Source: Halosimplex pelagicum (GTDB taxonomy: Archaea > Halobacteriota > Halobacteria > Halobacteriales > Haloarculaceae). Taken from it: a stretch of 64,000 nt of DNA. Each line of letters opens with the position of its first letter. The stretch's first letter is position 1. A program made the position numbers and the translations under genes. The stretch is from NCBI RefSeq assembly GCF_013415905.1, contig NZ_CP058909.1, positions 1,922,001 through 1,986,000 of the forward strand, in the 5' to 3' direction. Below the pieces are notes generated by a model. The model worked only from the letters and a program-made list of their open reading frames with translations, had not been told where the DNA came from and did not search any database. Below are positions 25,481 through 34,380 of the stretch, in pieces.

Positions 25481-27157
25481 CTACTCCTCGAAGGCGGACT
25501 CGGCGCCGGGCGGCAGGTCCTCGGGGCGCATCACGACGTTGCCCCGGCCCACGTCGACCTTGACGATGGTGTCGTCGTCCTCCATCGCCGAGAGGACGCG
25601 GCTGACCTTCGACTTCGACCAGTCGGTCTCCTCGACGAGGTCGGCCTGGCGCATGCGGCCGTCGTGGTCGTCGAGCAGCGTGAACACGACCTCCTCGTCG
25701 GAGAGGAACTCCGTCGGCACCTCCTCGGTCGCGGCCGCTCCTTCGTCGGGAGCCCCGCCCCCGTCGCCGGTGACGCCCGCGGCGCTCGCCGCGCCGGGCG
25801 CGCCGGGACCGTCCCCCTCGTCGGGGTCCCCGGAGGTGCCGGTCCCGAACACCCCGCGGATCCGCGCGAGCGGCGCGCGGCCGGACCACGAGAGCAACGC
25901 GAGCACCGCGACCGCGGCGACGGACACGCCGGCCAGACCGGCGAGCGCGAGCGACAGTCGGTCGCCGACGGTGTCGACCTCCCTGGGGTCGGGGACGCCG
26001 TCGCCGTCCGTGTCGGGGTCGTTCGGGTCCGTCTCGTAGCGGTTGACTTCGGCGCCGTCTTCCAGACCGTCGCCGTCGGTGTCGGGATTGGTGGGGTTGG
26101 TGTCGTAGGTGTTGACCTCGGCGCCGTCGTCGAGACCGTCGTCGTCCGTGTCGGGGTTCGTGGGGTCGGTCTCGTAGCGGTCGACCTCGGCGCCGTCTTC
26201 GAGGCCGTCCTCGTCCGTGTCGACCTGGTTGGGGTCGGTGTCGTAGGTGTTGACTTCGAGGTTGTCGCCGAGGCCGTCACCGTCCGTGTCGGCCTCCAGG
26301 GGGTTCGTCTCGTACTCGTTGATCTCCGCGCCGTCGTCGAGGCCGTCGCCGTCCGTGTCGGGGTCGGTCGGGTCCGTCTCGTAGGTGTTGACCTCCTGTC
26401 CGTCGGGGACGCCGTCGCCGTCCGTGTCGGCCTTGTTGGGGTTGGTCCCGAGGTCCAGTTCGCGCGGGTCGGACAGGCCGTCGCCGTCCGTGTCGACCAT
26501 GGTCGGGTCCGTCTCGTAGCGGTCGACCTCGGCGCCGTCTTCCAGGCCGTCGTCGTCCGTGTCGGCGTTCAGGGGCGAGGTCTCGTAGGTGTTGACCTCG
26601 GCGCCGTCGGTGAGGCCGTCGCCGTCCGTGTCGTTCGACCGCAGCGACGTGCCGAGCGACGCCTCGCGCTCGTTGGTGAGGCCGTCGCCGTCGAGGTCGC
26701 CGCCCCGCGCGAGGACCGTAACGGGGTAGGTCTCGGTGTCCAGCGGCTCCGAGGCGTTGGCCGCCGTCACCGAGGCGCGGAGCCGCTGCTCGCCGGTGAA
26801 GTTGGCCGGCCAGGAGCCGGCCCCGACGGTGACCGTCCGATTGGCGCCGGTCGGGACCGAGACGGGCTGACAGCCCAGTTCGCGGTCGACGCCGGCGAGA
26901 GCGACGCAGGCCGAACCGTTGGCGAGGCCGGCGTCGCTGGCGACGGTGATACCGAAGCGGTGGGCGCCGGACTGCCAGAGCCCGAGGTCGTCGCCGAGGC
27001 CGTCGATAGCGGCGTCGCCCTGGTAGCTCGCGTCCGTGATCCGGGCGTCCTGCTGTGAGGGGGGCGCCGCGCCGTCGACGGCCGTCGGGACGACGGGTGC
27101 GGCGGTACCGGCCAGTACGAGCACCGCGAAGATCCAGACGTGGACGTTCCGTACCAT
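25481..27157 (-). CDS. Calcium-repeat membrane protein with cytoplasmic winged helix
   Basis: A 558-residue protein with unusual order: signal peptide ([16 protein letters not shown], about 8-23), a beta-rich domain to about residue 150, then eleven thrombospondin-3/dockerin-like calcium repeats of mostly 23 residues (about 154-400, core DTDGDGLxDGAEVNxYETDP). A membrane helix follows ([20 protein letters not shown], about 405-424), a Gly/Pro linker, and a C-terminal winged helix (about 490-545, [20 protein letters not shown] then [17 protein letters not shown]) of the haloarchaeal DUF7343 kind. The topology puts the repeats outside and the DNA-binding domain inside, so I infer a one-component transmembrane regulator. 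A DUF7344 gene lies upstream on the same strand. Confidence 0.85.
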   Translation of the reverse strand: MVRNVHVWIFAVLVLAGTAAPVVPTAVDGAAPPSQQDARITDASYQGDAAIDGLGDDLGLWQSGAHRFGITVASDAGLANGSACVALAGVDRELGCQPVSVPTGANRTVTVGAGSWPANFTGEQRLRASVTAANASEPLDTETYPVTVLARGGDLDGDGLTNEREASLGTSLRSNDTDGDGLTDGAEVNTYETSPLNADTDDDGLEDGAEVDRYETDPTMVDTDGDGLSDPRELDLGTNPNKADTDGDGVPDGQEVNTYETDPTDPDTDGDGLDDGAEINEYETNPLEADTDGDGLGDNLEVNTYDTDPNQVDTDEDGLEDGAEVDRYETDPTNPDTDDDGLDDGAEVNTYDTNPTNPDTDGDGLEDGAEVNRYETDPNDPDTDGDGVPDPREVDTVGDRLSLALAGLAGVSVAAVAVLALLSWSGRAPLARIRGVFGTGTSGDPDEGDGPGAPGAASAAGVTGDGGGAPDEGAAATEEVPTEFLSDEEVVFTLLDDHDGRMRQADLVEETDWSKSKVSRVLSAMEDDDTIVKVDVGRGNVVMRPEDLPPGAESAFEE

Positions 27158-27359
27158 GGGGTCGTAGGCTGCGTGCCGCCGCCGCCGCGGCCGGACGCTC
27201 CCGGCTGTGCCACCGCACGCGCGGGTGCGGGAGTGTCACTCTTGTTGGGTTGCAGGCGTTAGGAACCTTACGCCCCCGGCTGAAGGGTATGGTGACCTTT
27301 CCGCGGTCAAGCTCCGCCTTCCGGACGGCCCGCCCGGCGACCGCGGCGGTAAGCTACCG

Positions 27360-27854
27360 TTAGGAGAGCCGCCCGGTCCCCGTCGCGGGGTCCGCGTCGC
27401 TCTCGGATGGCCCGTCGATCTCCCGGTCGTCCGCTCCGGGTCCGTCGGTGAGGCCTCCGAGGACCCGCGCCGCGGACTCGCCCCCGCCGTGGTCGGTCCA
27501 CGGCTCGCTGACGGAGAGTTTCATCTCCTCGGAGAGGCGGACGATCCCCGAGCGCGGGTCGTACGCGAGGACGCCGAAGTCGTCGAGCTTCGCCAGGTGC
27601 GCGCACCCGAGACGCCGACGAACGCGGTCGACGAGGTCGTCGCCGGCCGCAGCCGGTCGCTCGCGACCGCGCCACCACCCGACGAGGTGCGCCGCAACCG
27701 CCTCCACCGACGACCGGCCGCCCGCCTCCTGCAAGTGATAGAGGATCGCCCGCCGCTCCCAGTCCGAGAAGACGTCGTGCATGGTCTGGATGCCCGTCGA
27801 GTCGAGCCGTCTGCGGTCCCGTGGTGCGTCCGCGCATGAGTGCGTGTTTGACAT
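27360..27854 (-). CDS. DUF7344-type winged-helix regulator
   Basis: A 164-residue protein. The core, MHDVFSDWERRAILYHLQEA then SSVEAVAAHLVGWWRG, RRRLGCAHLAKLDDFGVLAY and DPRSGIVRLSE, matches the haloarchaeal DUF7344 winged-helix domain found in many putative regulators. The N-terminal 24 residues (MSNTHSCADAPRDRRRLDST) may be a poorly conserved tail, and a start at the internal Met before HDVF is possible. It is followed 202 bases downstream by the membrane winged-helix gene on the same strand. Targets are unknown. Confidence 0.78.
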   Translation of the reverse strand: MSNTHSCADAPRDRRRLDSTGIQTMHDVFSDWERRAILYHLQEAGGRSSVEAVAAHLVGWWRGRERPAAAGDDLVDRVRRRLGCAHLAKLDDFGVLAYDPRSGIVRLSEEMKLSVSEPWTDHGGGESAARVLGGLTDGPGADDREIDGPSESDADPATGTGRLS

Positions 27855-28229
27855 GGTTCGTGACGGGGCTCCGGGCCGGCGCCGCCGACGCCGGTCGCCC
27901 ACCGCGCCCCGTGTCAGGTCGGACACTCGACAGTGCCAAAGAACCGCAAACACGTCCCGTCAGTTGCCGCGGTTCGTCCCCGTCCCGTCGCTTCGAAACC
28001 CCCGAAATCCCCTCACACAGGCCCGATTCACGTGAGCCGCCGGATGGAACGAAACGATCGAAACGGACGATCGAACGTCCGCAACGACCGAAACGGTCCG
28101 ACTGCCGACCGTTTCGAGACGGGGGTCACACGCCGCGCGAGTCCGGCGGCTCGGCAGGTAGTGTCAATCGGCTCGGAAGATGGCGTCGGAAGCTCGCAGA
28201 ACAGCGCGCGCTGACGGGGTCGACGGCCG
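27855..28229. other. Regulatory spacer with GAAACG-rich inverted repeats
   Basis: No gene is seen. The middle (28050-28116) is unusual: CGATCGAAACGGACGATCG at about 28056-28074, then a perfect 10-base inverted repeat CGAAACGGTC / GACCGTTTCG (28089-28098 and 28107-28116) around an 8-base spacer. It lies 114 bases past the helicase stop and upstream of the DUF7344 gene, so it could be a terminator for the former or an operator for the latter. Confidence 0.5.
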
Positions 28230-30602
28230 CTACGCGACGAGCGCGGCGAGCAGGTCCGCGGCCAGCGCCTTCTCCAGGGGGTCGTTGGCGTTGCCGCAGT
28301 GGGGCGACTGGACGCAGGCCGGACAGCCCGACTCGCAGGGGCAGTCACGGAGCATCCCGAGGGTGCGCTCCATCAGGTCGACGACCGTCTCGTAGGCGCG
28401 CTCGGTCAGCCCGACGCCGCCGGGGTAGCCGTCGTAGACGAAGATCGTCGCGCAGTCGGTGTGGGGGTGCAGCGGCGTCGACAGCCCGCCCACGTCCCGG
28501 CGGTCACAGAGGAAGGACAGGGGGAACAGCGAGATCATCCCGTGCTCGGCGGCGTGGATCGCCCCCGGGAACGCGTCGGGGCCGTCGCCCGCGACCCGGA
28601 TATCGGTCTCAACCGCCTCGGGGACCGTGAAGTAGAGCGCCTCCGTTTCGAGGGTGGTCTCGGGCAGGTCCAGCGACTCCTGCCCGATCGGCTCGCCGCT
28701 CTGTCGGTCGTAGCGCTCGAAACCCGTGATCTGCTTGCGCATGCTCACGTCGGCGAAGCGGACCGTCACGTCGTCGTGCGTCGGCAGGACCTGCTCGCGA
28801 CGGTCCTCCTCCACGGTGATCGTCTTGTCGTGGAGCACCTGCGTGTAGTAGTCCGGACGCACGGGCGCCAGATCCGCCACGTCCGAACGCAGGTCCAGAT
28901 CGACCACCTCGTAGTCCTGGCCCTGGTGGTGGTAGACGGCGCCCGGATGGGCGTCCCGGAGCGCGTCGGCGAACGAGAGCTGTGCGATCCGGTTGCCGTT
29001 GCGCCGGTCGCGCAGCTGGACCTCGCGGTCGCCGACGGTCCGCAGGCTCATCTCGTGCTGGGGGCTCCCCTCGCCCGAGTAGAGCCAGCGCAGGCCCGCG
29101 TCGGTCGACCGCCGGTCGAGGTCGCCCGCGTCGGTCAGGTCGGCGACGATATCGGGGAACCGGTCGCCGAAGTGGTCGTCATCGTCGGGTTTCAGCCACG
29201 TCTCGCGGGCGCCCGCGAGGACGTGGTCGGGCACGAGGTGTTCGTTCTCGGGGTTGGAGATCGCTTCCTCCGGTTCCTCGTCGAAGAAGTCCCGGGGGTG
29301 GGACATCAGGTACTGGTCGAGCTGGTCCTCGCCGGCGACCATCGCCACGAGCGACGGGTCGGTCCCCCGCCCCGCCCGGCCGCCCTGCTGGAACGCGGCC
29401 ATCCGCGTGCCGGGGTAGCCGTCGAGCAGGACCGCGTCGAGGCCGCCGATGTCGACACCGAGTTCGAGCGCGTTCGTCGACCAGACCCCCCGCACCTCCC
29501 CGGAGTCGAGACCGTCCTCGATCTCGCCGCGACGCTCGTCGGTGAGCGCGGCCTGGTAGGCTTCGATCGACCGCGCGATGTCGTGTTCGCCGCGGTCGCG
29601 CAGGTCGCTCGCGCTGTCGGTCGCGTAGCGCTCGGCGACCTGCCGGGACTGCGTGAAGACGACCGTCTGGTGGCCCTTCGAGACGAGGTCGACGAACAGC
29701 CGCTTGGTCTCGACGTGGTTCGACCGCCGTCGGCCGCTCCCGAACCCCTCGCCGTCGCCGTACTCCGGCGGGTTCCAGCAGATCCAGTGGGTCGGCCCCG
29801 TCGCGCTGGTGTCCTCGGTCACGAGGTCGAACGAGTCGACCGGCTGGCCGGTCACCGTCGCCGCGTGGTCGACGGGGTTGCCGATCGTCGCCGAGCAGCA
29901 GACCCAGTCGGGGTCGGCGTCGAACCGCTCGCAGAGACGTTGCAGGCGGCGAAAGACGAGCGAGACGTGGCTACCGAACACGCCGCGGTACTCGTGGACC
30001 TCGTCGATGACCACGGTCTCCAGGCGCTCGAAGAACCAGTCCCACAGCCGGTGGCCGTGGGGCATGATCCCGTAGTGGAGCATATCGGGCGTCGTCAGCA
30101 GCACGGTGGGCTGGCGGTCGCGGATGGCCTCCTTCTCTTTGCGGTCCTGGCGGCCGGTGTACTGCGCGACGGAGACGCCAGAGGCGAAGCCCAGACCGTG
30201 CGCGAGGTCGGAGAGCGTCTCCTCCTGGTCGTTGATGAGCGCGACCTGCGGCGCGACGTAGAGCGTCGTCGCCCGCTCGTCGAGCGCCCGTTCGAAGGCG
30301 GGGACGGTGTAGCCGACCGACTTCCCGCTGGCCGTCGGCGTCGCGAGGACGACGTTGTCGCCCTCCCGGACGGCCGAGACGGCTCGTGCCTGGTGGTCGT
30401 ACAGCCGCTCGATCCCCTCTGATTCGAGCGCACTCGCCAGTCGCGAGTCGAGATCCACGTCGGCGAAGGTGGCTTCGCGACCGGGCATCGTCCGCCGCTC
30501 GGTGATCTGGCCCTCGTAGTAGGGGCGGCCCTGCAGCCAGCGGATCGTCTCGTCCACGTTACCCTCACTCGGCGGCGACGGGGCAAATCGGTTGCGCCTC
30601 AT
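28230..30602 (-). CDS. DEAD/DEAH helicase with C-terminal MZB zinc module (Hrq1/YprA-like)
   Basis: A 790-residue superfamily 2 helicase. Walker A is ATPTASGKS (about 87-95), Walker B VVIDEVHEY (DEVH box, near 190), motif III CSATIG and motif VI QQGGRAGRG. The long C-terminal part (about 500-790) ends with a four-Cys MZB/DUF1998 module, CPCESGCPACVQSPHCGN. This layout matches Hrq1/YprA-like enzymes, which unwind DNA and have been linked to repair. The codon-mirror reading frames on the other strand are not genes. It is transcribed alone, with a 95-base spacer on its upstream side. Confidence 0.9.
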   Translation of the reverse strand: MRRNRFAPSPPSEGNVDETIRWLQGRPYYEGQITERRTMPGREATFADVDLDSRLASALESEGIERLYDHQARAVSAVREGDNVVLATPTASGKSVGYTVPAFERALDERATTLYVAPQVALINDQEETLSDLAHGLGFASGVSVAQYTGRQDRKEKEAIRDRQPTVLLTTPDMLHYGIMPHGHRLWDWFFERLETVVIDEVHEYRGVFGSHVSLVFRRLQRLCERFDADPDWVCCSATIGNPVDHAATVTGQPVDSFDLVTEDTSATGPTHWICWNPPEYGDGEGFGSGRRRSNHVETKRLFVDLVSKGHQTVVFTQSRQVAERYATDSASDLRDRGEHDIARSIEAYQAALTDERRGEIEDGLDSGEVRGVWSTNALELGVDIGGLDAVLLDGYPGTRMAAFQQGGRAGRGTDPSLVAMVAGEDQLDQYLMSHPRDFFDEEPEEAISNPENEHLVPDHVLAGARETWLKPDDDDHFGDRFPDIVADLTDAGDLDRRSTDAGLRWLYSGEGSPQHEMSLRTVGDREVQLRDRRNGNRIAQLSFADALRDAHPGAVYHHQGQDYEVVDLDLRSDVADLAPVRPDYYTQVLHDKTITVEEDRREQVLPTHDDVTVRFADVSMRKQITGFERYDRQSGEPIGQESLDLPETTLETEALYFTVPEAVETDIRVAGDGPDAFPGAIHAAEHGMISLFPLSFLCDRRDVGGLSTPLHPHTDCATIFVYDGYPGGVGLTERAYETVVDLMERTLGMLRDCPCESGCPACVQSPHCGNANDPLEKALAADLLAALVA

Positions 30603-30697
30603 GCGTTCCCGCGGTTGTGACTCGTCGCCATCGTTCGCTGGTCGCCCACGGGTGCGAAAAAAGTGCGGTCGAAGGTGCTGCTCCCGCTACCGCTCGA

Positions 30698-33241
30698 TCA
30701 CTCGTCCGTCCGGAGCTTGTTGCTCGCGAGGACGACCATCGAGAGGCCCATCATCGCGAAGAAGGGGACGGGGAACAGCGGCGACCGGGACATCGTCTCC
30801 AGCGCGGTGGCGTCGCCGGCGGGCGCGTTGCCCGCGCCGCTGTCGTCGGGCGTCGCGGTCGGCGTCGGCGTGTCGACGTCGGCGTTGTCGGGGAACGCCT
30901 TGGCGGCGCCGTCGTCGAGTTCACCCGCGGTGAACCGCAGGTCGGTCTGGCCCGCGGCGCAGGGCTCGCTCGCCGAGCGTGCGCCGGTCACTTCGCTCCC
31001 CTCGCCGGCCTCGATCTCCCCGGGGCTCCCGGAGACCTCGTAGAGGGCGCCGCCGGCCTGGTGGACGACCGAGACCGGAGCGGGGCCGCTCCCGCCCTCG
31101 TCGTACTCGGCCGCGACCGGCTCACCGGCGTCGTTCTCGGCGATGTCCGAGAAGATGATCACCCGCCGCTCGGTCTGGTCCGAGTCGAAACAGAACGCGA
31201 GGAAGCCGATCGTCTCCTCGGCGGGCTCCGGCGTCTGCGTCGGAGTCGCCGTCGGCGTCGGCGTCTCGGTGTCGTCGGGCGCCTCGCCGTCGTCCGGCGT
31301 GTCAGTTCCCGGCGGCGCCTCCGTGGGCGTCTCGGTGTCGTCCGGAGCCTCGGTTTCGTCCGGCGTGTCAGTTCCCGGTGGCGTCTCGGTGTCGTTCGGC
31401 GCGTCCGTCGGCGTTTCCGCCCCGGGCGGTGCTTCCGTCGGAGTGGCGGTCGGAGTCGCGGTTTCGTCGGCCGTCCCGGTGGCGGTCGGCGTGGCCGTCG
31501 CCGTCACGGTCGGCGTAGCCGTCTCGGTCGGCGTGACCGTCTCGGTGGCCGTCGCCGTTTCGGTCGCCGTCGGAGTTTCGGTCGGCGTGTCCGTCGCCGT
31601 CGGCGTGTCGGTCGGCTCGACGGCTTCGCAACCGCTGATGGCGACGTAGGCGGCGCCGGCGTCGGTGCGGTTCAGCGAGTCGTTCAGCGGCGCGCCGACG
31701 ACCACGTCGGCGAAGCCGTCGCCGTCGAAGTCACCCGAGCCGACGGCGTACCCGGCGTAGTCCCCCGCGCCGGCGCCGACGAACGTCGTCGACGCCGCCG
31801 AGAGGTTCGCCTCGCTCGGGAGCGATTCGTCACCGGCGACCAGATACGCGGCGCCGGCGTTCGTCCCCGTCGAGTCGTTCAGCGGCGCGCCGACCAGTAC
31901 GTCGGCGACGCCGTCGCAGGTCACGCCGTCGTCGCCGGTGTCGGCCACCGACCAGCCGGCCCGGTCGAAGGCCTCGGCGCCCGCCAGCCGCACGTCCGCG
32001 TCGGCGAGCGACGACTCGCCGTCGAGGTCGTCGTCACCGTAGACGACGTAGGCGGCGCCGGCGTTCGTCCGGTTCTGCGAGTCGTTGTACGGCGCGCCGA
32101 CGACCACGTCGGCGTAGCCGTCGTCGTTCACGTCACCGGCGGCGGAGACGGCGTACCCCGCGCGGTCGCCCTCGGACTCGCCGACGAAGGTGGCGGTCGC
32201 GTCGGCGAGCGAGACCGTCCCCTCGCTGGAGCCGTTCGCGACGTACGCCGCGCCGGCGAAGGTGCGCCGCTCGTCCTCGTCGTCGTCACCGTCGGCGGCG
32301 CTGGCGTTGTACAGCGGCGCGCCGACGAGCACCTCGGCGACGCCGTCGTCGTTCACGTCGCCGGCCGGTGCGACCGACCAGCCGGCGTTGCTCCCCGCGC
32401 GTTCGCCGACGAACGTCGCCGTCGCGTCCGAGAGGTTCACGTCGCCGTCGGCGACGGACTCGCCGTCGACGACGTAGGCGGCGCCGGTGTCGTTGCCGTC
32501 GTCGGTGTCGACCCCCGGCGCGCCGACGAGCACGGCACTCGCGTTGGCGTTCGCGTTGTCGTCGGCGTCGTCGCTCGTGTTCGTTCGTTCGAGCGCCGAC
32601 ACGTCGTAGCCGGCGAAGGCGTTGGCCTCGGCGCCGGTCAGCACCGCGTCGGCCTCGGAGAGGTTCATCGTCGCCGGCATCGACTCGTCGCCGTAGACGA
32701 CGTAGGCGGCGCCCGCGTTGACCGCGGTGCTGTCGTTGTACGGCGCGCCGACGACCACGTCGGCGTAGCCGTCGTCGTTCACGTCACCGGCGGTCGACAC
32801 GGACCACCCCGCCAGGTCGTTGTTGTCGGCACCGCGCAGTACCACGTCGGCCTGGCTGAGGTTCACCGACGACTCGTTGGCCGGGCCGTAGACGATGTAG
32901 GCCGCGCCCGTGTTCGGCCCGGCCGACCCGTTGCGCGGCGCCCCGACGATCAGGTCGTCGACGCCGTCGCCGTTCACGTCGCCGGCCGACGCGACCGACC
33001 AGCCGGCCGTGTCGTTGGCCGCCCCGCCGCGGAGGGTCGCGTTCGCGGCGGAGAGGTTCACCGTCTCCGGATAGGCGTCGGGCGATTCCTGGACCGCTCC
33101 GGCGGCCGGGTCACCGTCCGACTGACCGGGAACGAGCGCCGCCGCGCCGACGGCGACGGTGCTCGCGAGCAACACCACGACGATCGCGACTACGAGGGCT
33201 CTCCCCCGTGTCGATTCGGGACCGAGTACTGAGTCGAGCAT
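30698..33241 (-). CDS. Seven-blade FG-GAP (integrin-like) surface protein with Thr-rich stalk
   Basis: An 847-residue cell-surface protein. An N-terminal membrane/signal helix (ALVVAIVVVLLASTVAVGAA, about 14-33) is followed by seven FG-GAP blades (about 60-535) of the form GDVNDDGYADVVVGAPYN with Ca-binding loops. The third blade is degenerate, with an Asp/Asn/Ala-rich loop. Then comes a 150-residue Thr/Pro stalk (TPTATPTETPT type), likely O-glycosylated, a small domain with two Cys, a second short Thr/Pro stretch, and a C-terminal hydrophobic anchor (PLFPVPFFAMMGLSMVVLAS). It probably acts in adhesion or as a receptor outside the S-layer. No neighbour points to a partner. Confidence 0.87.
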   Translation of the reverse strand: MLDSVLGPESTRGRALVVAIVVVLLASTVAVGAAALVPGQSDGDPAAGAVQESPDAYPETVNLSAANATLRGGAANDTAGWSVASAGDVNGDGVDDLIVGAPRNGSAGPNTGAAYIVYGPANESSVNLSQADVVLRGADNNDLAGWSVSTAGDVNDDGYADVVVGAPYNDSTAVNAGAAYVVYGDESMPATMNLSEADAVLTGAEANAFAGYDVSALERTNTSDDADDNANANASAVLVGAPGVDTDDGNDTGAAYVVDGESVADGDVNLSDATATFVGERAGSNAGWSVAPAGDVNDDGVAEVLVGAPLYNASAADGDDDEDERRTFAGAAYVANGSSEGTVSLADATATFVGESEGDRAGYAVSAAGDVNDDGYADVVVGAPYNDSQNRTNAGAAYVVYGDDDLDGESSLADADVRLAGAEAFDRAGWSVADTGDDGVTCDGVADVLVGAPLNDSTGTNAGAAYLVAGDESLPSEANLSAASTTFVGAGAGDYAGYAVGSGDFDGDGFADVVVGAPLNDSLNRTDAGAAYVAISGCEAVEPTDTPTATDTPTETPTATETATATETVTPTETATPTVTATATPTATGTADETATPTATPTEAPPGAETPTDAPNDTETPPGTDTPDETEAPDDTETPTEAPPGTDTPDDGEAPDDTETPTPTATPTQTPEPAEETIGFLAFCFDSDQTERRVIIFSDIAENDAGEPVAAEYDEGGSGPAPVSVVHQAGGALYEVSGSPGEIEAGEGSEVTGARSASEPCAAGQTDLRFTAGELDDGAAKAFPDNADVDTPTPTATPDDSGAGNAPAGDATALETMSRSPLFPVPFFAMMGLSMVVLASNKLRTDE

Positions 33242-33667
33242 TCCACCGGAGTCACGGCCACCGCGGTCGTTGTTATTCAGCGGCCACTGCGAGTAACCCC
33301 GTCCCGGCCTCCGGACAACGCCGCGTTACCTCCGCCGCGGGCGGACGCGACGACCGCGCTCGCGTCGACAGCCGTCGGAAACCGAACCATTGCTCGGCAG
33401 GAGACGGGCGCGATCGCCCGACGCGACGGTAGGCCGATTCAGTGTCCGGAAAGTCGATATTTGTCGGTGCCGTCCGGCGGTTTCGGAACCGGCGACCGCC
33501 GGCGAGCCGCCGTCGACCGCGTCCGACAACCTCGACTTTGTCCCGCGCCCCGCGGGACGTGTCAGCCCTATCGACGTACGGCCCCGGGCCGGCGGCCGGC
33601 GGGAGCGCACTGCGACTCGGTCGGCGCCCGGCGGACACTTACCTTCCGTCCGTCCGACGGGTCGGAC
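33242..33667. other. 426-base divergent spacer, no gene seen
   Basis: The spacer lies between the FG-GAP gene (leftward) and the cupin gene (rightward). On the minus strand TGAATAACA near 33271-33279 could be the TATA element for the former. A short hairpin CGGGCG-CGAT-CGCCCG sits near 33405. Frames here are Arg/Ala-rich and lack protein-like composition. The start of the cupin is preceded by a small inverted repeat CCGTCCGACGGGTCGGAC. I see nothing else. Confidence 0.5.
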
Positions 33668-34039
33668 ATGGGTTATCACGTCGTTGACCCCGACGAACTG
33701 GAACCGGAGCCCGACCGGCCGTCCGAGATGCGGTACGTCAGCGAGGCCGCGGGGATGGAGCGGCTGGGGCTGCGGACCTACACCGTCGAACCGGGCGAGG
33801 AGATCCCCCTCTCGGGCATGCACTACCACGACGAACAGGAGGAGGCCTTCTACGTGCTATCGGGAACGCTCGGCGTCGAGACGCCCGAGGAGACGTATCG
33901 CGTCGAGGCCGGCCAGTTCTTCGTCGCCGAACCGGGGAGCCCCCATCGGGCCCACGTCGCGGACGGGGCGGACGGGGCAGCCCGCGTGATCGGCATCGGC
34001 GCGCCGCCGGTCAACGACGGGCACGCCTACGACGGCTGA
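33668..34039 (+). CDS. Single-domain cupin protein
   Basis: A 123-residue small beta-barrel protein. Cupin motif 1 is GMHYHDEQEEAFYVLSGTLG, carrying the His-x-His and Glu metal ligands (about 50-70), and motif 2 is AGQFFVAEPGSPHRAHV with the last His (about 87-103). All four usual ligands are present, so it should bind a metal. Such stand-alone cupins range from isomerases to dioxygenases and simple storage/regulatory folds; no neighbour narrows this. The start ATG at 33668 fits the conserved MGYHVVDPDEL opening. Confidence 0.87.
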   Translation: MGYHVVDPDELEPEPDRPSEMRYVSEAAGMERLGLRTYTVEPGEEIPLSGMHYHDEQEEAFYVLSGTLGVETPEETYRVEAGQFFVAEPGSPHRAHVADGADGAARVIGIGAPPVNDGHAYDG

Positions 34040-34380
34040 GCGATCCGAGTGGAGCGTGCCCAGCGACGACGGTCGGTACGAGTGGTGTCGGTAGCGGTGT
34101 GGCAGTTGCGGTGGCGCGTGCTGTCGAGCGCGCCCGCCTCGTGGCGGGCCGCTCGAAACAGTTGCGCGAGGTCTGCGAGAGCTGTGCTCTCGCCCGATCC
34201 TGAAAACCGGAGATTTTCGGAGACAGCGACCGCGAACACGGAGAGGGCGCTCACCGCTCACTGCCGGCTGCGGTAATCACGACGGAGACGACGGGAGAGA
34301 CCGACATAGCGAGACCGAGACCTCGAAGTCCGGATACGTCGCCTCGAAAAGTGTTTGAGGCGTCGGTGACAAGTCGGGGT
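34040..34380. other. Intergenic spacer holding a structured repeat element
   Basis: The 341-base gap between the cupin gene and fxsA contains copy A of a hairpin-rich repeat (described separately at 34115-34256). The last 50 bases before fxsA include AAAAGTGTTTGAGG, a possible promoter. Open frames crossing this area are translations of the hairpin arms and not protein-like. Confidence 0.55.
34115..34256 (+). repeat. Structured intergenic repeat, copy A (two tandem hairpins plus tail)
   Basis: Hairpin 1 (34121-34161): CTGT-CGAGCG-C-GCCCGCC, loop TCGT, then GGCGGGC-CGCTCG-AA-ACAG. Hairpin 2 (34175-34193): GCGAGAGC-TGT-GCTCTCGC, perfect 8-base stem. A small third stem, GAAAA/TTTTC, lies near 34202-34218. 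The tail, GCGACCGCGAACACGG then GAGGGCGCTCACCG (34226-34256), recurs at 58279 and, more loosely, at 40735. Copy B at 40385 has the same first hairpin with a compensated base-pair change and a second hairpin of different sequence. The orientation given is arbitrary. Confidence 0.7.

Noticed and set aside
25970..26640. Regular 69-base repeats that could suggest a CRISPR array.
   Set aside because: There are no unique spacers; the period is 23 codons and encodes calcium-binding repeats in one long frame.
31230..31620. Dense GTCGGCGT/GTCGCCGT repeats that could be satellite DNA.
   Set aside because: They encode the Thr/Pro stalk of the FG-GAP protein in the correct frame.
30617..33232. A very long opposite-strand frame (871 codons), and similar ones at 6504-8546, 16598-19018 and 28299-30422.
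   Set aside because: In GC-rich haloarchaeal genes the opposite strand often stays open. These are Arg/Val/Gly-rich, lack domains and mirror genes with clear motifs.
34027..34254. A 75-codon minus-strand frame over the structured repeat that looks protein-like in part.
   Set aside because: Its sequence is the translation of hairpin arms and the tail of the repeat; in copy B the same arms are in a different frame context and hairpin 2 is unrelated, so it is not conserved as protein.
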